Notes under the pieces: generated by a model | The model's database searches: none | Told to the model about the DNA's origin: nothing | The model's input: the letters and a program-made list of their open reading frames with translations, nothing else | Part shown: positions 21,992 through 34,300 of the stretch, one piece after another | Layout: each line of letters begins with the position of its first letter | How positions within the stretch are numbered: the first letter of the stretch is position 1 | Program-made: the position numbers and the translations under genes | Source of the DNA: Liolophura sinensis | Lineage: Eukaryota; Mollusca; Polyplacophora; Chitonida; Chitonidae | Reading direction: 5' to 3' | DNA length: 64,000 bases | Assembly: GCF_032854445.1 (NCBI RefSeq) | Contig: NC_088296.1 | Location: 17,967,485 to 18,031,484 of the forward strand

Positions 21992-24027
21992 ATGTACGAG
22001 ATAAAGCGGCTAAAAGTGACATTTCCAGACAGTTTAGTTAAGTATTAAATGTGTAATAAAAGTTCGTTCAAACATTTTCCCGTCAGATAAGAGATAGTAA
22101 ATAACATATCTGGTCTCCATTTGCTTACATCACCGTGATCGGACTCTAAATGGAGGTAATATGTCCAAACATAAAGAAAAAATCTCAAAACATGTTACAT
22201 CAGAAATGTTAAATATACCAGGTCTAGACGATTTGATGGGATGATATGCAATCTTCATCCTTCATCTGGTAGCTTGGTGGATTTAAAGCGATTTTATCTC
22301 AAAGCTAAACAATCTCTGCCTCGATTTTGGATTTGTTTCTCTGTAATATCAAGCCACGTCACCAAATACATATACTGATTCCTGATCAGAGCTGTTTAAA
22401 ATTGTATCTAGTTTAATTATCGAATTTCTGGCCATAAATGTTGTTTTTTTTTTTGTAACCAAAGCTTTTGGCTTTTAAGGTGAATAAGGAGAGGGTCTAC
22501 ATGTCAGTATATATAAGCGTCATGTCCGATATTCGTATACCATTGGCAGTCCGTAAATGGCGTTCCAAGTCAATAATCGCAAGATCCATTTATGTCAGTA
22601 TTTGTAGCTGTTCACTGTATACCACACAAGCCATGCCCATATACAATTACCTGTGGTGGGCTCTGCCCGGATTGCTACCACCTTAAAACTGACAGGCATT
22701 GTATAAGTGAAATATTCCTTGTTACGGCGTAAAACACAAATCAAACAAAAAAATAAAAACAAAATAAATTGAATCCATAAAAAACAAATTCCAGAAGTTC
22801 CTTGTGAAAGGACGGGGTTGAACCTGCGCTTTGATGACAAGCGTAGCGTGCTTATATTCCATATATGAGCGTGTGTGGATACTGGTTGGCTTCATGCAAT
22901 CGTAATCAGGTTTGCAAAATTAACTGATACCAGTACATGTGAGTGAATATACTTTAACTTATTTAACGTGAAAACGGCTGCTCAGCTGGCACAGGCCTAT
23001 TATGTCCTACCATTCTCTTGTTCTACACTGGAGTCCGTCGTGGGCAAAGTGTCTTTTGATATCCAGGTTTACATACAGCTACACTTGTAACACAAGAAGA
23101 AAATACATGTAACAACATGTACAGTGAGTTCTACATTATAACATGGTAGTGTATGCTGATTTTCTTATTTGCAGAACTTATCAAAACTGCGAAAATTAAA
23201 CACACCAAAACGTTTGTTCTTTGTTTTCATGAATTACAGATAACACTTCCGCAGAAAAGGGGGAAAATCAGAAAATAATATAAAAAAACTGTTATTTTTA
23301 GAAATAATAACTGTGGTGCACATAGACGATTTTGATACACAGCACATAATCTTCAGCGCTTGTATAGAAGCCTGACATGCTTTAAAGACGATTTTGCCTG
23401 ATAGTTATCTTTTCTTCCTTTTTCACTTTTTTTTTCAAGCAATGTTTTGATACGTTGCACAAATCTGTCGTGTCGAGGTAATGAATTGCCTAATCTAGAT
23501 GTTAAAAGCCAGAGAAAGAATGCTTTGAAACCACTTGGGCGTTAATCAACCGAGAAACATTAAGACCGAGAGATACCTGTGTATGAAGAACATTTAACGC
23601 AAATGTGTTGCTAATATTTGATGTTCAGGGGGCATTTTCATGTACTTTTGAGCTTCATTCGCCATACACCTTTGACAAACCCATGCCCCCGTGGTACCCA
23701 TGTGAAAAGATCACAAACTGCGCTCTTTCAAAATGACCGTTTTTTGAGGCTGAAACGTTTGTAATCGTATTAGTGTGAAAGCGGTCCTCAGGGTTATTCC
23801 ACTGTTTTAGGGAGGAGATGCTCGTCCAAACATTTCTTTATATTTTATAACGTTCTAGAGTAGGATTAAAATAACGCATGGGATGGAATTGCGATTTTAA
23901 ATGGAGGCTCCTCAAATGTTCCACCAATGCCCAATCTCCAACCTTTTGTTCAAAAGGTTCCACATGACATATACTCAGCAGCTGTTTCACTCATTAAAAT
24001 CAACTATTCTATGTTTTCTGGTTGCCA
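21992..24027. other. Non-coding stretch with a SINE-A 3' fragment
   Basis: Apart from a family-A fragment at 22645-22770 ('ataagtgaaatattcc..ttacggcgtaaaac') I see no gene, RNA or repeat. Confidence 0.55.
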
Positions 24028-24158
24028 GAGGCCAGTTTCATAAAGCTCACTAAGCTAAGCAACGCCTTATCTAAAATGACAACGTATGTTGTACAGATAT
24101 TACGTGTACTTAGCTAAAGGCAAATTAACGCTAAGTAAGCTTCGTGGAAACGGTCCCT
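24028..24158. mobile_element. Short palindromic MITE-like element
   Basis: 'ggccagtttcataaagctca' at the left and 'gcttcgtggaaacggtccc' at the right are imperfect inverted repeats enclosing about 90 bp with 'ctaagctaagc' and 'cgctaagtaagc' also in inverted arrangement. No coding capacity. Confidence 0.55.
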
Positions 24159-24699
24159 GATAACATTGGATGAGTGACTGAGTGAGTGACGAATGTTTAC
24201 ATGACTATGCAAGTTACAGACGAAATTGTTTACGTGCAGTGCTGTACAGCTTATAAAGTGAAATACTTATATTCTTGAAAAAAATACGTGTTAAAACGTG
24301 TTAAGAACTCATTCCGTTAATTAGTTGAGATAACTCGCGGAATGAGAGGGTCATCGTAAAATATTACTTAGCATCAATAGCCCCATTCAGTGGGGAACTG
24401 GGGATAGCAAGCCCAGTCAGTTGATAATGTATGCTTATATTCTTTTATCTCAATGTCGTTTACGCCATAGGCCTAGTCAAGCATTATTGACTTATTCGAT
24501 GGCATTGAGTTTCATGAATGAAGAAAAATAGGATGCCCGGTGTTAACCATCGATCTTGGCCTGGTTATCCTCGCACTTTCTCACATAAGACACTGAGAAT
24601 AAGCTCACCATCCTGGTGGAGGACAAATGGTCGTCAATCATTAGTAGATCGCACATGTCGTCACAGAATGGTTGTTTACCGCCTATCTTCTGCCAGCCC

Positions 24700-24904
24700 C
24701 TGCCAGCATTATGATGGGAGGAAACCGGTAAGTGCCTGGTGGAAATCCACGACCATCCGCAGGTTGCTGCCAGGCCTTCCCACTTAAATCCGGAGAGGAA
24801 GTCAGCAGGAGCTGGACTTGAGCTCACAGCAGTCGAATTGGTGAGAGGATCTTGGGTCAACACGCCGCGCTAGGGTGTTAAGCAACTGAGCCACGGACAA
24901 CCCC
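24700..24904 (-). repeat. SINE family A, tail-less copy
   Basis: On the minus strand it runs from the head 'gggttgtccgtggctcag' to the body 'ccggtttcctcccatcataa'. The 3' tail is absent. Confidence 0.7.
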
Positions 24905-25084
24905 TGTCATTAAATAATCCTTTTTGGAAATTTTTTTTCAACCGCGTGACTTCATAAACGAAGGATATCTCGTCTGCGGCATTCTGGTCGAAAGAGTTAA
25001 ATCCCGCTTAATTGGAATAGGTGAATTGATTGAAAGATTAAGACGCAGAGTTTTTGGCCAAATTATTAGCTGATTGATTTACTA

Positions 25085-25300
25085 ACTGACTATGTTTGAC
25101 TAACTGGTCGATTGATCGATCGATAGATCGATTGATTGATTGGCTTGTTGATTGATTGATAGATTTATTGACAGACTAATTGATTGATTCAATCGTTGAA
25201 TGAATGAACACCTGATTGATTGCCTGATTGATTTTCTGACTAAGTGGCAGGCCTGTTTGCCGAATGAATGATTGATGTTTGGAATAAATGGATCATCGAA
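25085..25300. repeat. Degenerate GATT tetranucleotide tract
   Basis: 'attgattgattg' type repeats with interruptions. 24905-26600 otherwise shows no supported feature. Confidence 0.7.
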
Positions 25301-26607
25301 TGATTCGCTCATCCATTATTGGATAACGGCATATCGAGGAACGTTTGAACTTCACAATGGGGAGGTGGGGTGGAGGGGGTGAGGTTAGTGTGATGAGTGG
25401 AGGTGGTTGCAGTCATTCCTAAAGCAGTAGTCATTTTACCTGCACCACAGGGTGTTGAAAAGGCTGCCCTTCGTAGAAGGCGCATGCGCGTTAAACTTGA
25501 AAACGGACGCTTTTAAGAAAAGGTTTGCCGTGTCGTAAATGCGGGAATGCTGCACCATTAACGAATAAAGGATACCTGGGATGTTGTGTGTGAGGGCGAG
25601 GTGAGAGGTAAAAGACAATGTTGACACCAGTTTTCGGCCGCAGACATTGTTTAGAAAAAACTTATTGGACATGGAGTGAATCGGTGTATTGTTTACCATT
25701 TGTTGTCCTTAGATATATTAATTAAATTAGATATATACCCGCCAGCCCAGTATACAGAGTGTGGATCGTTTTTTGTGTTAACTCAGTTTGTTTTACTATA
25801 CATTCAAACGTAATGTATTCTGTTTCGTGGAATTTCCTTTATCTTGAATATCAGTTCAATGTAAGGTATATGTGTGATGTAGCAATCCAAAACAACCAGG
25901 AGCGCCTGGGCTATGGTGACTTAAAAGGCTGGGTTTTTTTTTTGAATTTCATTTAACTGTGCTAGAAGATCAAAAGGAAAAGTTGGGAGCGTGTAGATAC
26001 GATCAAGACGACTGAACTTTGTTTAAAGGATATATCTTCAGAATTTCCTTGAAACTCCGTTATCTTAAAGAAGCCATTTTACGGTTTGTTACATCCAAAC
26101 TGAAAATCTTAGAAGAAGAAAGAAAACGGTTGGAATGCGTAAGTATGCAACAGGTGCATGGATTTTGTTTTGAACAGAGGACTTCACATCGGGTAAGTCG
26201 TCATTGCCATCAGCACATTTGGAGAACTGGTTGAGACACACCTTTCAATGCAGAGAGATTCTTTGGCATGTAAAGGTAAGGCTTGTTATAATTATTGTAT
26301 TGCTGTTACAATGAACAGATCATCATACGAAATTGATCAGTACACGTATTTACATTTATAACAGGAATAGCAGGATTGATATGTATCTTATGTGTGTTAT
26401 CTTCTGAACTGACTCGGAAAACAAACACATTGTTTTTAGTTTTCGTGGTGTGGCTTAACGTAAATTTTGTCTCGTTCTGTTCCCAGTTGGTCAACCATCA
26501 AGTCATGACTCGAATCCCTGTATTGCTTTTCCTGTAGATTGCCACAGGTATGTTTGATTTCCTTACGTACTTAAGTGTAACTGTATACAATACTTCTGTC
26601 TAACTTA

Positions 26608-26815
26608 TTCAGGACCTCCGTGGTCTAGGTTTTTACGCGCCAGCGTGGCACAATGATTCTCGGGCCTCTTACCAATGTGGTCACCGTGAGGTGAAGTTCA
26701 GCTCATCCTGGCTTTTCCGGCCGTAAGTGCGAAGGCCTGTCAACATCCTTCGGATGGTCATTAGTTTCCCCTGTACTTTGCCCGTTTCCTCCAACCGTCT
26801 GCGTGCCTGTCTTTA
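26608..26815 (+). repeat. SINE family A, truncated where the ORF cassette begins
   Basis: 'acctccgtggtctagg', 'accaatgtggtcaccgtgag' and 'cggatggtcattagtttccc' follow the family order. The copy degenerates at about 26790-26815 and no remaining 3' part is visible on the far side of the cassette. Confidence 0.6.
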
Positions 26816-26822
26816 AGCGAAC

Positions 26823-27605
26823 TTGGCAGATGTGTCGGAGTTCAAGGCCAGGAAGGTAAAATGTACGCCTTCCAGTTTCAAAGTGGCAAGAACAACCGCA
26901 AAAAGATTACGGGGGGGTGGGGGAGGGGGGCAAGCAGAACCTGCCACGTTTGCTTCCCTTGAAGATGTCTCATCCTCTGCAGAGCAAGAGCACTGGTCGC
27001 CGTCTGAGGTGAATGAAGAACAAAAACTCTCATTAATTCGCTTTGAAGCCCTCTTTGTTCTTACCAGAGCTCGCGAACCCGATTGGTGGATAGATGTGAA
27101 GGTGACCCCGATGTGGGTCCAGACCACCGTGATCGATGTGAAAAAAAGTTTCAATTCCGGAACCTATTTCGTGTCGTACGTACCAGCCGGTCGCTATATT
27201 CTAGAGTGGGACAGAAGAGGCCGCTTCGTACTAATGTCGTCGCAGATGGTAAAGCCCGTGCGTCTTACCGCGCAAACCGATTTTAAGGCCGCACTACCAC
27301 TAAACCCTGGATCTATACTTATCTTCGACCTCATACTTGGCGCGGGCAGTGGCCGTTGCACCTTGATTACCGGGTTGAAAATAAGGTGGCCTGTAGAGCA
27401 CAATGGAAAGGATCTCAGACTTATGATCAAATTACCGGCCCAGGGCGACCCAGTCATCCGGAGCTCTCTCGAGGATATACGAGTCGTCACAGGGGGCATT
27501 TTACATCTCGATAAAATCTATTTAGACAGCGGCATAGGCCTTCACCGCTTTCGTGTTAGTAATCCCGACGACAATTTAGAGCTGACCCACGTTATTGATT
27601 CGTAG
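26823..27605 (+). CDS. Cassette ORF1: about 260-codon unrecognised protein
   Basis: A frame is open from the stop at 26814-26816 to TAG at 27603-27605. It has no ATG near its left end; the first in-frame ATG is at about 27109, so the 5' end is truncated, is an internal exon, or has lost its start. Visible parts are a basic N-terminal stretch, a poly-Gly run encoded by a G-rich tract (26908-26930, a likely slippage site), an acidic/Ser-rich stretch and then about 190 residues with alternating hydrophobic pattern, including the RAREPDWWIDV and GRYILEWDRRGRFVL regions, which look beta-rich. No catalytic motif seen. GC content and the 10-bp spacing to the next ORF differ sharply from the surroundings. 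I do not recognise the family with confidence; a capsid- or structural-type protein of a large DNA transposon or endogenous virus is only a guess. Confidence 0.5.
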   Translation: MADVSEFKARKVKCTPSSFKVARTTAKRLRGGGGGGQAEPATFASLEDVSSSAEQEHWSPSEVNEEQKLSLIRFEALFVLTRAREPDWWIDVKVTPMWVQTTVIDVKKSFNSGTYFVSYVPAGRYILEWDRRGRFVLMSSQMVKPVRLTAQTDFKAALPLNPGSILIFDLILGAGSGRCTLITGLKIRWPVEHNGKDLRLMIKLPAQGDPVIRSSLEDIRVVTGGILHLDKIYLDSGIGLHRFRVSNPDDNLELTHVIDS

Positions 27606-27615
27606 GACGGACAAT

Positions 27616-28346
27616 ATGGGACGACTGTACCTGACGATCTTGGATGAAAACCCCTTGCCGCCGGAGGGCGCGGCGCCGACGATTACGGATGACCACCCCT
27701 TGGCCCCGACCGCGCCGAAGATTATGGTTGAAAACCCCTTGGCCCCGACCGCGCCGACGGAGAGCGTGGCGCACGCCTATCGCCTGCAGTATATCAGCGA
27801 AATACAGAGGCAGCTTGAAACTGAGCGAGATTTCCGCCGGGCCTTGTACAAAAAGTACCGTTGTGGTGTCTAGGCCACCGAGGCCCTTGATTCAGCCATG
27901 CTCACGGCCGGTTTGGGCCTAGGGGTTGCAGGCGTGGGACTACTCACAACAATAATTGCAACCCCTGCTGTCTTGACATTGAAGCTGCGGCGCTAGCTTG
28001 CGGTGTCTTAAATGTCGCCGGAAAATTCGTTAGCCACCGACTTCACGCAAAGGCCAAGAAACTTAACGATATACGACTGTTGGCTGAGGCCAAACCTAAC
28101 AGCTTCTGTGCGCAGGTTTCTACGGCATTATCTGATGGTGTTATTTCAGACGTAGAGTTCAAGCAAATCGTTCAGGAGCTCAAGAACTACTCTGATCTGA
28201 AGCAGGAGATACGCGCCAAGTCTCGTAAGGTATTCAACGCCGTAGAGATCGATGAAAGCACGAAAAAACAGCTTATAGATCGCGGCCGAAAACTAGCTCG
28301 GCAAGAGCTGAAAAACGGTCTTTGTGGGGGGGGGGGGGGTGCCTAG
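27616..28346 (+). pseudogene. Cassette ORF2: proline-rich/hydrophobic/helical protein, broken by a stop and a frameshift
   Basis: ATG at 27616 opens an 85-codon frame with two Pro-rich 'ENPL.P' repeats followed by a charged helix (QRQLETERDFRRALYKK). TAG at 27871-27873 interrupts it. The same frame continues with a Gly/Ala-rich hydrophobic segment (about 27900-27978) up to a one-base frameshift near 27981. After the shift a third frame runs to TAG at 28344-28346 and encodes a charged helical domain (ALSDGVISDVEF, KKQLIDRGRKLARQ). The three pieces read as one former protein because reading resumes across each break. Proteins with this Pro-rich / hydrophobic / 'SDG.ISD.EF' layout occur, as far as I recall, as uncharacterised families in marine invertebrates; function unknown. 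A run of G follows at 28326-28339. Confidence 0.5.
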
Positions 28347-28411
28347 GGGGAACTTGTTTGGAACCAGGGCAACCCCCATGCTATGTCTCGAGAGCCCCTG
28401 GGGTAAAAAAA

Positions 28412-28512
28412 TCTGCCCAGTGTGGGGCTCGAACCCATGGTCCAAAAAAGCAAAAGGCCTGGTTTATAGCTCAACCTGTTACCAATTAATCACCATCCTA
28501 ACGGCGGGCCCC
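28412..28512 (-). other. tRNA-like sequence with perfect B box
   Basis: On the minus strand 'ggttcgagccccac' is an almost ideal B box, preceded by 'tggtgattaattggtaacagg' as a weak A box. Spacing is too long for an ordinary tRNA. It could be a SINE head or a decayed tRNA. Confidence 0.35.
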
Positions 28513-28666
28513 GGATTTTTTTGCGCTAGCGACCAAACGTTAGGGGGGTTAATTGGCGCCGACACATCCCACCACCATTGGGTCATCTACTACATCCCTT
28601 GGTAAGGTCTCTCTGCCTCCGAAACTGTCGAAAGTTGCAGAGATTCCTTAGAAGTGCGTAGAGCCC

Positions 28667-28786
28667 GGCGCTATATGCAGGTAATGTATTCATATACTAC
28701 ATATACAGGAGACCAAATCCGGATTTGAGCTAGCAAACATCCCCTTATATACGCAGTATATGAATACACCCCTTACATACAGCGCC
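28667..28786. repeat. Inverted repeat (hairpin), arms about 39 bp
   Basis: 28667-28705 ('ggcgctatatgcagg..') and 28746-28786 ('..ttacatacagcgcc') are imperfect reverse complements around a 40-bp loop. A tRNA A-box-like 'tagctcaatcgg' is on the minus strand at about 28802-28813. Confidence 0.6.
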
Positions 28787-29322
28787 ATTCCCACCTCTGT
28801 CAGCCGATTGAGCTATATCCCAGACCCACGAAACATGGGCTAAATTGGAAGGACGTTTCCGCCCAAGGGGGGCCTCTATTTGTTATGGGGAAGGCCCCGA
28901 GAGAGGTGCGCCAGAACTCCTATTCCGTATACTACTGGTCTTATTAGTGATGCCTTCTGGTCTGCCAGCATCCTGTGAATTGTTATGTTTTCCGGCCTGT
29001 TATGTCCGGTCTTCGTCCAAGTTACAAGTCGGTTTAAACACCTATTATAAGAAGTAAATAAAAACTTTCAAATTATAAGCATGAATCACTAAAACAAGTT
29101 GCCATGCCTTTGAAGTTTTAAGGTCATACCAGTGAACAACTCGATAATTTCAAACCTGCGAAGTCCTCCCTACAGAGTATAGGATATGGCTGTTACAAGA
29201 TAGAATTCCATAATACCATGCCTTGTTTTACCAATTTCCTAACTCACAATATTATGGTCCACTTCTCCAGGTATAATATAACACGTTCTTTTTGGCTTGG
29301 AGAATTCAAATTCCCAGTCCGT

Positions 29323-29610
29323 CACCGGTGGAAATTTTTTTTTTTTTTGATTAGTGTTTTACGCCGTGCGCAAGAATATTTCACATATACGACGGCAGCC
29401 AGCATTATGGTGGGTGGAAACCGGACAGAGCCTGGGGGAAACCTACGACCATCCGCAGGTTGCTGGAGGCCTTCCCACGTACAGCAGACGAGGATGCCAG
29501 CATGAACTGGACTTGAACTCACAGCGACCGCATTGATGAGAGACTCCTGGGTCACTACGCTGCGCTAGCGTTAACCAGCTGAGCCACGGAGGCCCCAACA
29601 CCGGTGGAAA
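29323..29610 (-). mobile_element. SINE family A with 12-bp target-site duplication
   Basis: The element at 29335-29598 is in minus orientation. Direct repeats 'caccggtggaaa' are at 29323-29334 and 29599-29610. The orthologous insertion in the third copy is at 54619-54883. Confidence 0.9.
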
Positions 29611-29964
29611 GGGTATCGCCAGCGACTGGTTGGGTTCATAGAGCACATTAGCATATTTAGTGTTTCTGTACTGATTTCTTGGGAGTAGGGACATCGCATC
29701 GAGTCGGATTACAGCTACATGTAGCCTATGTCTACATAAGAAGGCGCAGTGTTCTATTAGTCTAGCTGTTGGAGAGGATCTAAAATGGGTTTTCGTGGGT
29801 TTGCTTACAACGTATCCTCTTGTAGAAAGTCAAGTCGGTGCTGCCAAAATCATGCCAAAGACACCTCACCCAATCACATTACACTCTCACCAGGCTAACC
29901 AGTCCTGTTTCCTTGCTCTAGCCTGGCCGAGCTGATCACCAAGCCAGGCAGCAGACAGTACCAT

Positions 29965-30180
29965 TTTTAAAGCCTTTTGTATGACCCGGCCCGGATTTGA
30001 TCCCATGTCTCCTGACTTCAAGGCAGACGTGGTTTGGGAAAGGAAACATGTAATTGGCCTGATGTTATTATAATGTGATGGAGGGCGAAGGTGGACCACG
30101 TGAAGATTCAATATACGTAGAAACACCTAATGGCCCCTCGTTGTAGTATGACTGAAAAATTGTCAAGTAAAACTGCCAGA
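29965..30180 (+). repeat. Possible third SINE family (C), tail related to family B
   Basis: The 3' part 'tatgactgaaaaattgtcaa' resembles the family-B tail, and 'ggatttgatcccatgtctcc' is B-box-like. Repeated at about 55240-55465 as part of the larger duplication, so it is not independent evidence. Confidence 0.4.
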
Positions 30181-31139
30181 AAGCCATACAACAGCAGGCA
30201 CTTCTAGTCCTTATTTAATCCACTCCTCGGTTTTTGGAACTGCATCTATGAAAACCGTAAATGCCACAGAGTTGTGTATACCCTTATCTCTGTAAGAACC
30301 TTTTTTATACACAGCATTTACCTGTCAACGTGGCCCACTTTTGCCACCATGTTTTTGCGTACAATTCGGATAAATCGTTTAAGCATCTTCTCAAGAACGA
30401 CTAGTTTAATTAAGCCAAAATTTGATATACCAACTGCACAGTGACAGTGACCAACAAGTTTCAGAAAACGCGGCGTATATCTGAAAAAGTGCAAATGCCC
30501 TCTATTGTGCATAACTCTAACATGACATTTACTTTCTATAATTTAACTGCAGAGAGTAGCGTCCCTTGCTTAGTTTGAATCCTTGATCATAATTCTTGAT
30601 ATGTTTACCTATTCTGTATAGATTTGCAATAATTTATTGTATATGTGAAAATTTGTCGGCGTTCTGGCAGAATACTTGTGGCATTTTGCTAGTACCGGAC
30701 ACTTCTCAAGAGCAAATGTGTGTAGGATAAATGTTTATTGTTCTTGACCAGAAAGTCATGCTGCACACATTTTCTTGCTGGTCACATGAGGTGGTGACAC
30801 GCTTTTACGATCGAGGCGCCACAGATGATGACTAGTTTGTATGTTTTCTTGTACAGGGATTTGTTTACATTGGGTACTAGGGCATTACATGCCGACATAA
30901 CGTAACATACCATACCGGTGATTTTGTGACTAGTATTCAATGGAATTTCGTTCACTTCACCCGTGGTAGTATTGAGAGTTCCGTACTCAGTGACAAGTAG
31001 GTACAGGTGATCGTTTCTCTATGACTGGATTAAGAGTAATATTAACATCTGTAATGTGTTATGGTAAATGGATGGTGAGTATGAGCGGCCATCACCTGTC
31101 TGGTGAGTTATCCCAAAAACATAAACAATGGAAGCTCCT

Positions 31140-31375
31140 AACAATCATACCCAGTAGCCGAGCCTGTAAAATCATACCCTGTAGCCGTGCCTGTAAAATA
31201 ATACCTAGCAGATAAGCCTGTAAAATCATACCCAGTAACCAAGCCTGTAAAATCATATCCTGCAGCCGAGCCTGTAAAATCATACCCAGTAACCAAGCCT
31301 GTAAAATAATACCCTGTAGCCGAGCCTGTAAAATAATACCCTGTAGCCGAGCCTGTAAAATCATACCCAATAGTC
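31140..31375 (-). repeat. 27-bp minisatellite, right-arm copy (about 9 units)
   Basis: Same unit as 11635-11958 in opposite orientation, with fewer repeats. Confidence 0.9.
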
Positions 31376-34300
31376 ACTGTAATTTTTGGTTAGGGCATAT
31401 AATCGCTAAGTACTACGATTGTAGAAATGACAACCTTACTTCTGTCACGTACACACATTCGACGACTACATTGTTATTATCCAAACCCAGATAAATAGAC
31501 ATATTGTGTCAGAAATAAAACGTGTATGTGTACATGTGATCAGTATCATTGGTCTGGTTACGCTTCAACCCTTTCATCAACAACACCATGTAGTAGGCAC
31601 AGCCTAGCGTGACGCAATAGTGTAACTTAAAAGGTTCATGATAAAAACAATGATGCCATTTTAAAATTTAAATCTGCATTTGTGAGATATGTTTTACGCG
31701 TATTGTCCACCAATGGACGGATATTTTGGGGAAATAACAAAAGTTTTGCGGTAAAACATTATTCCCGCAACTTCTCCCCCTGTGTACTACATCCGCACAC
31801 AGAGTTAGTTAGAAAACTATCCTTATATGTATTGTGATACAAATACACAGTGACGACAATGGACAATTTTTACCCCTGATGCCACCTTGAGTGGATACAG
31901 TGCTGACTATGATGAGAACGGATTCGTCGTGTTCTCCGGTGTTGTACAGAGGGAAGCAAATCTAGTATCCCATAAGACTACTGCGTCCTTTACCCCTATG
32001 AATAACAATATCAGTTATTTCAGTAGGTACCAATAATTCAATAATCATTTTTGTTTTATGAGTTAGTGTATTCAACCGAAAATCATGCACCTCTACATGT
32101 GCATGTACCTCTGAATGGCACTGGAACGCCGTGAAATGATCTCTGTGGCTTATATATCAAAATTGATATGTCCTAACTCATATGACGTTTTCAGCACGAC
32201 GACTACATGCTATTATTTGATATGGCCATGTCCCTGTGTTCCTGTACCAGTCTGAACATGCACTTCTTCTGGCCTTTGAACCTGCTCGTATAAAATAAAA
32301 ACGCCCTTCGTAAGGTACCTGATAAACTCCCTGACTCAGGGCCGCAGTTGAAGCAGTCAGACAGTAGAGAGTACGTTGAGAAGAGGTGACGTCCATGAAT
32401 TGCAATACACCTGCATGGATCGATTGAAGCGTTGTGTAGAGCGTTTACCGAAGCATCTGTCATTTCGAGGTTTTCCACTGGGCTAATGTATTTAGATACG
32501 TGACAAGGGTTGAGTACACGCCATTTCAAACAATGTCACTTTCGCATTTCAGACGGCCGAAATGTCGTGATAACTCCCATTACACGGGAGTTGGGTGCTA
32601 ATTTTCACTCAACAGCCTATGTTTTAACCTAGCTTATCACATTACTTATCTGTTTCATTGAAATTCTGCATTGGAAATCGTGTCCCAATTCGCAGATACT
32701 TAACGTAAACACAATGGAGAAACAGAAAATGCCAAATAGAAAGTGTTACTTCGAAATGCTGTCATTTTATTGGCAGTGAAAAGCAGCTGCAAACTCAAAC
32801 TTCAAAGGCCACTCTCAGTGATGGTGTGCTAACTTGACCACAAATGCTCTGCTGTGGCGAGTGTAGCTGCGCGCATCCTTAAGTGCGAATGTCATGTATT
32901 TGCAATTGAAGATAGCCTCGTTTTCTGTTCTACGCTTTATCAGTTTCATTGGTAGATAAATCCGGAGTGCCCAATGTAAACCACTGACATTTAAATTACT
33001 ACATAGTTGCCATATAAATGGATTTACTTTTCATTTCATTGATTCTTTAACACGATGTTGAATAATGTGTTTTTTAGTGAAAGGATCCACATTGCGCGGA
33101 GAATACCGTCAATTTTTGGCAAGTTACCGATGCACCTCTTCACGTGCGATGTGCTTATAAACAGCGGCACAAGCGTATGGGCCTCTCACTGTCATCCACT
33201 CACAAGGAATATTGAATGATACTGTTTACGAGCGAATAAAAAATAGCAGAGGCTGTTGAAATCCACCACACTTCCCCAGGTACAGTATGAAAGAAAAATC
33301 AGCAAAATAGCGGACGAAGAAACGGGATCTGGATGATATCAGCCGTCAAAGAGATTTTGTCATCCAGTAACTCAAAATTGATGTAACAAAACAGCCTAGG
33401 AAGGGATTCCAAAATAGTAATAATTTCACAGAGGGAAACACCCGCTTTCAGTCATGTGAAATTTGCTCTGGCGTCTGCGGACGGTTCGCTACACCGATTT
33501 ACGGGAAAGACCCAAAAGTACTGGGCACAGTTCTTCAAAAGTTTGTAAACATTTAATTAAACTGTAGACAAATTAGTTTTGTATTAGAGCAAGACTTTTT
33601 TGTTAAGATTTCAGCCTGGCTCCAGTTTTGAGGCTAGTCAGAAAGCAGAACAAACGATTTCTGGTTATGCTTTATTTATTAGATAAAGAATATCCGTAGT
33701 AAAGCGTTCTTTTATAACTTCATGTAAATATATTTATACATATTTATATACAGATTAGCAGGTACAAGATAGCATAAGATGTAAAGGCGCATTTCACAAT
33801 CTAGTTACCACACTGACAAAACATTAAATTTCACACAATAAAACTGAGTGACAAACAATTTCATCACCTCTGTATGTTCCGCACATATACGAACAACACT
33901 GACTGACTGCCAAACGGTCACTGTTTAAACAGTTAGGCAGCACTGTCTCTTGAAATTTGTACAGCATACCGTTTTACAAATCTGTCGTAATTTTTTTACC
34001 TGGCGTAACTTCCATGACAACGTTTACTACACCATTGTATACATCACTATGGTAAATGCGCTTGACGCACAGTTTCGTCAGCTTTGGAAAACGCACTCAT
34101 GGATGTAAAGCCCAATTTGCATGGCCACGTGTTTCTTACCTGTATAAAATGGAAGGAAATGCAACTCCGAATATTGAAGCCGTGATATCCAATTATATTT
34201 TGGCAACTGATACATGATTTCTGGATTGTGGCACAACCAGGGTAGTTGAAATATAGAACGATAATAAGACTTCTTTACTTTATGTTGCATTTATGTTACC

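Larger units (their letters stand above)
28935..33860 (+). repeat. Segment duplicated in direct orientation at 54228-60000
   Basis: From 'tggtctgccagca' onward the two regions run in parallel: SINE-A at the same site with the same flanks, a family-C SINE-like block, unique DNA, the 27-bp minisatellite and 3' flank of the receptor. Its inner part also belongs to the right palindrome arm. Confidence 0.85.

Noticed and set aside
25100-25312. Serine/isoleucine-rich ORF
   Set aside because: Translation of a degenerate GATT repeat.
26815-28350. Bacterial contamination or an operon
   Set aside because: The cassette is flanked by SINE-bearing animal DNA, has no ribosome-binding sites, and ORF2 is decayed in place; an integrated element is more likely.
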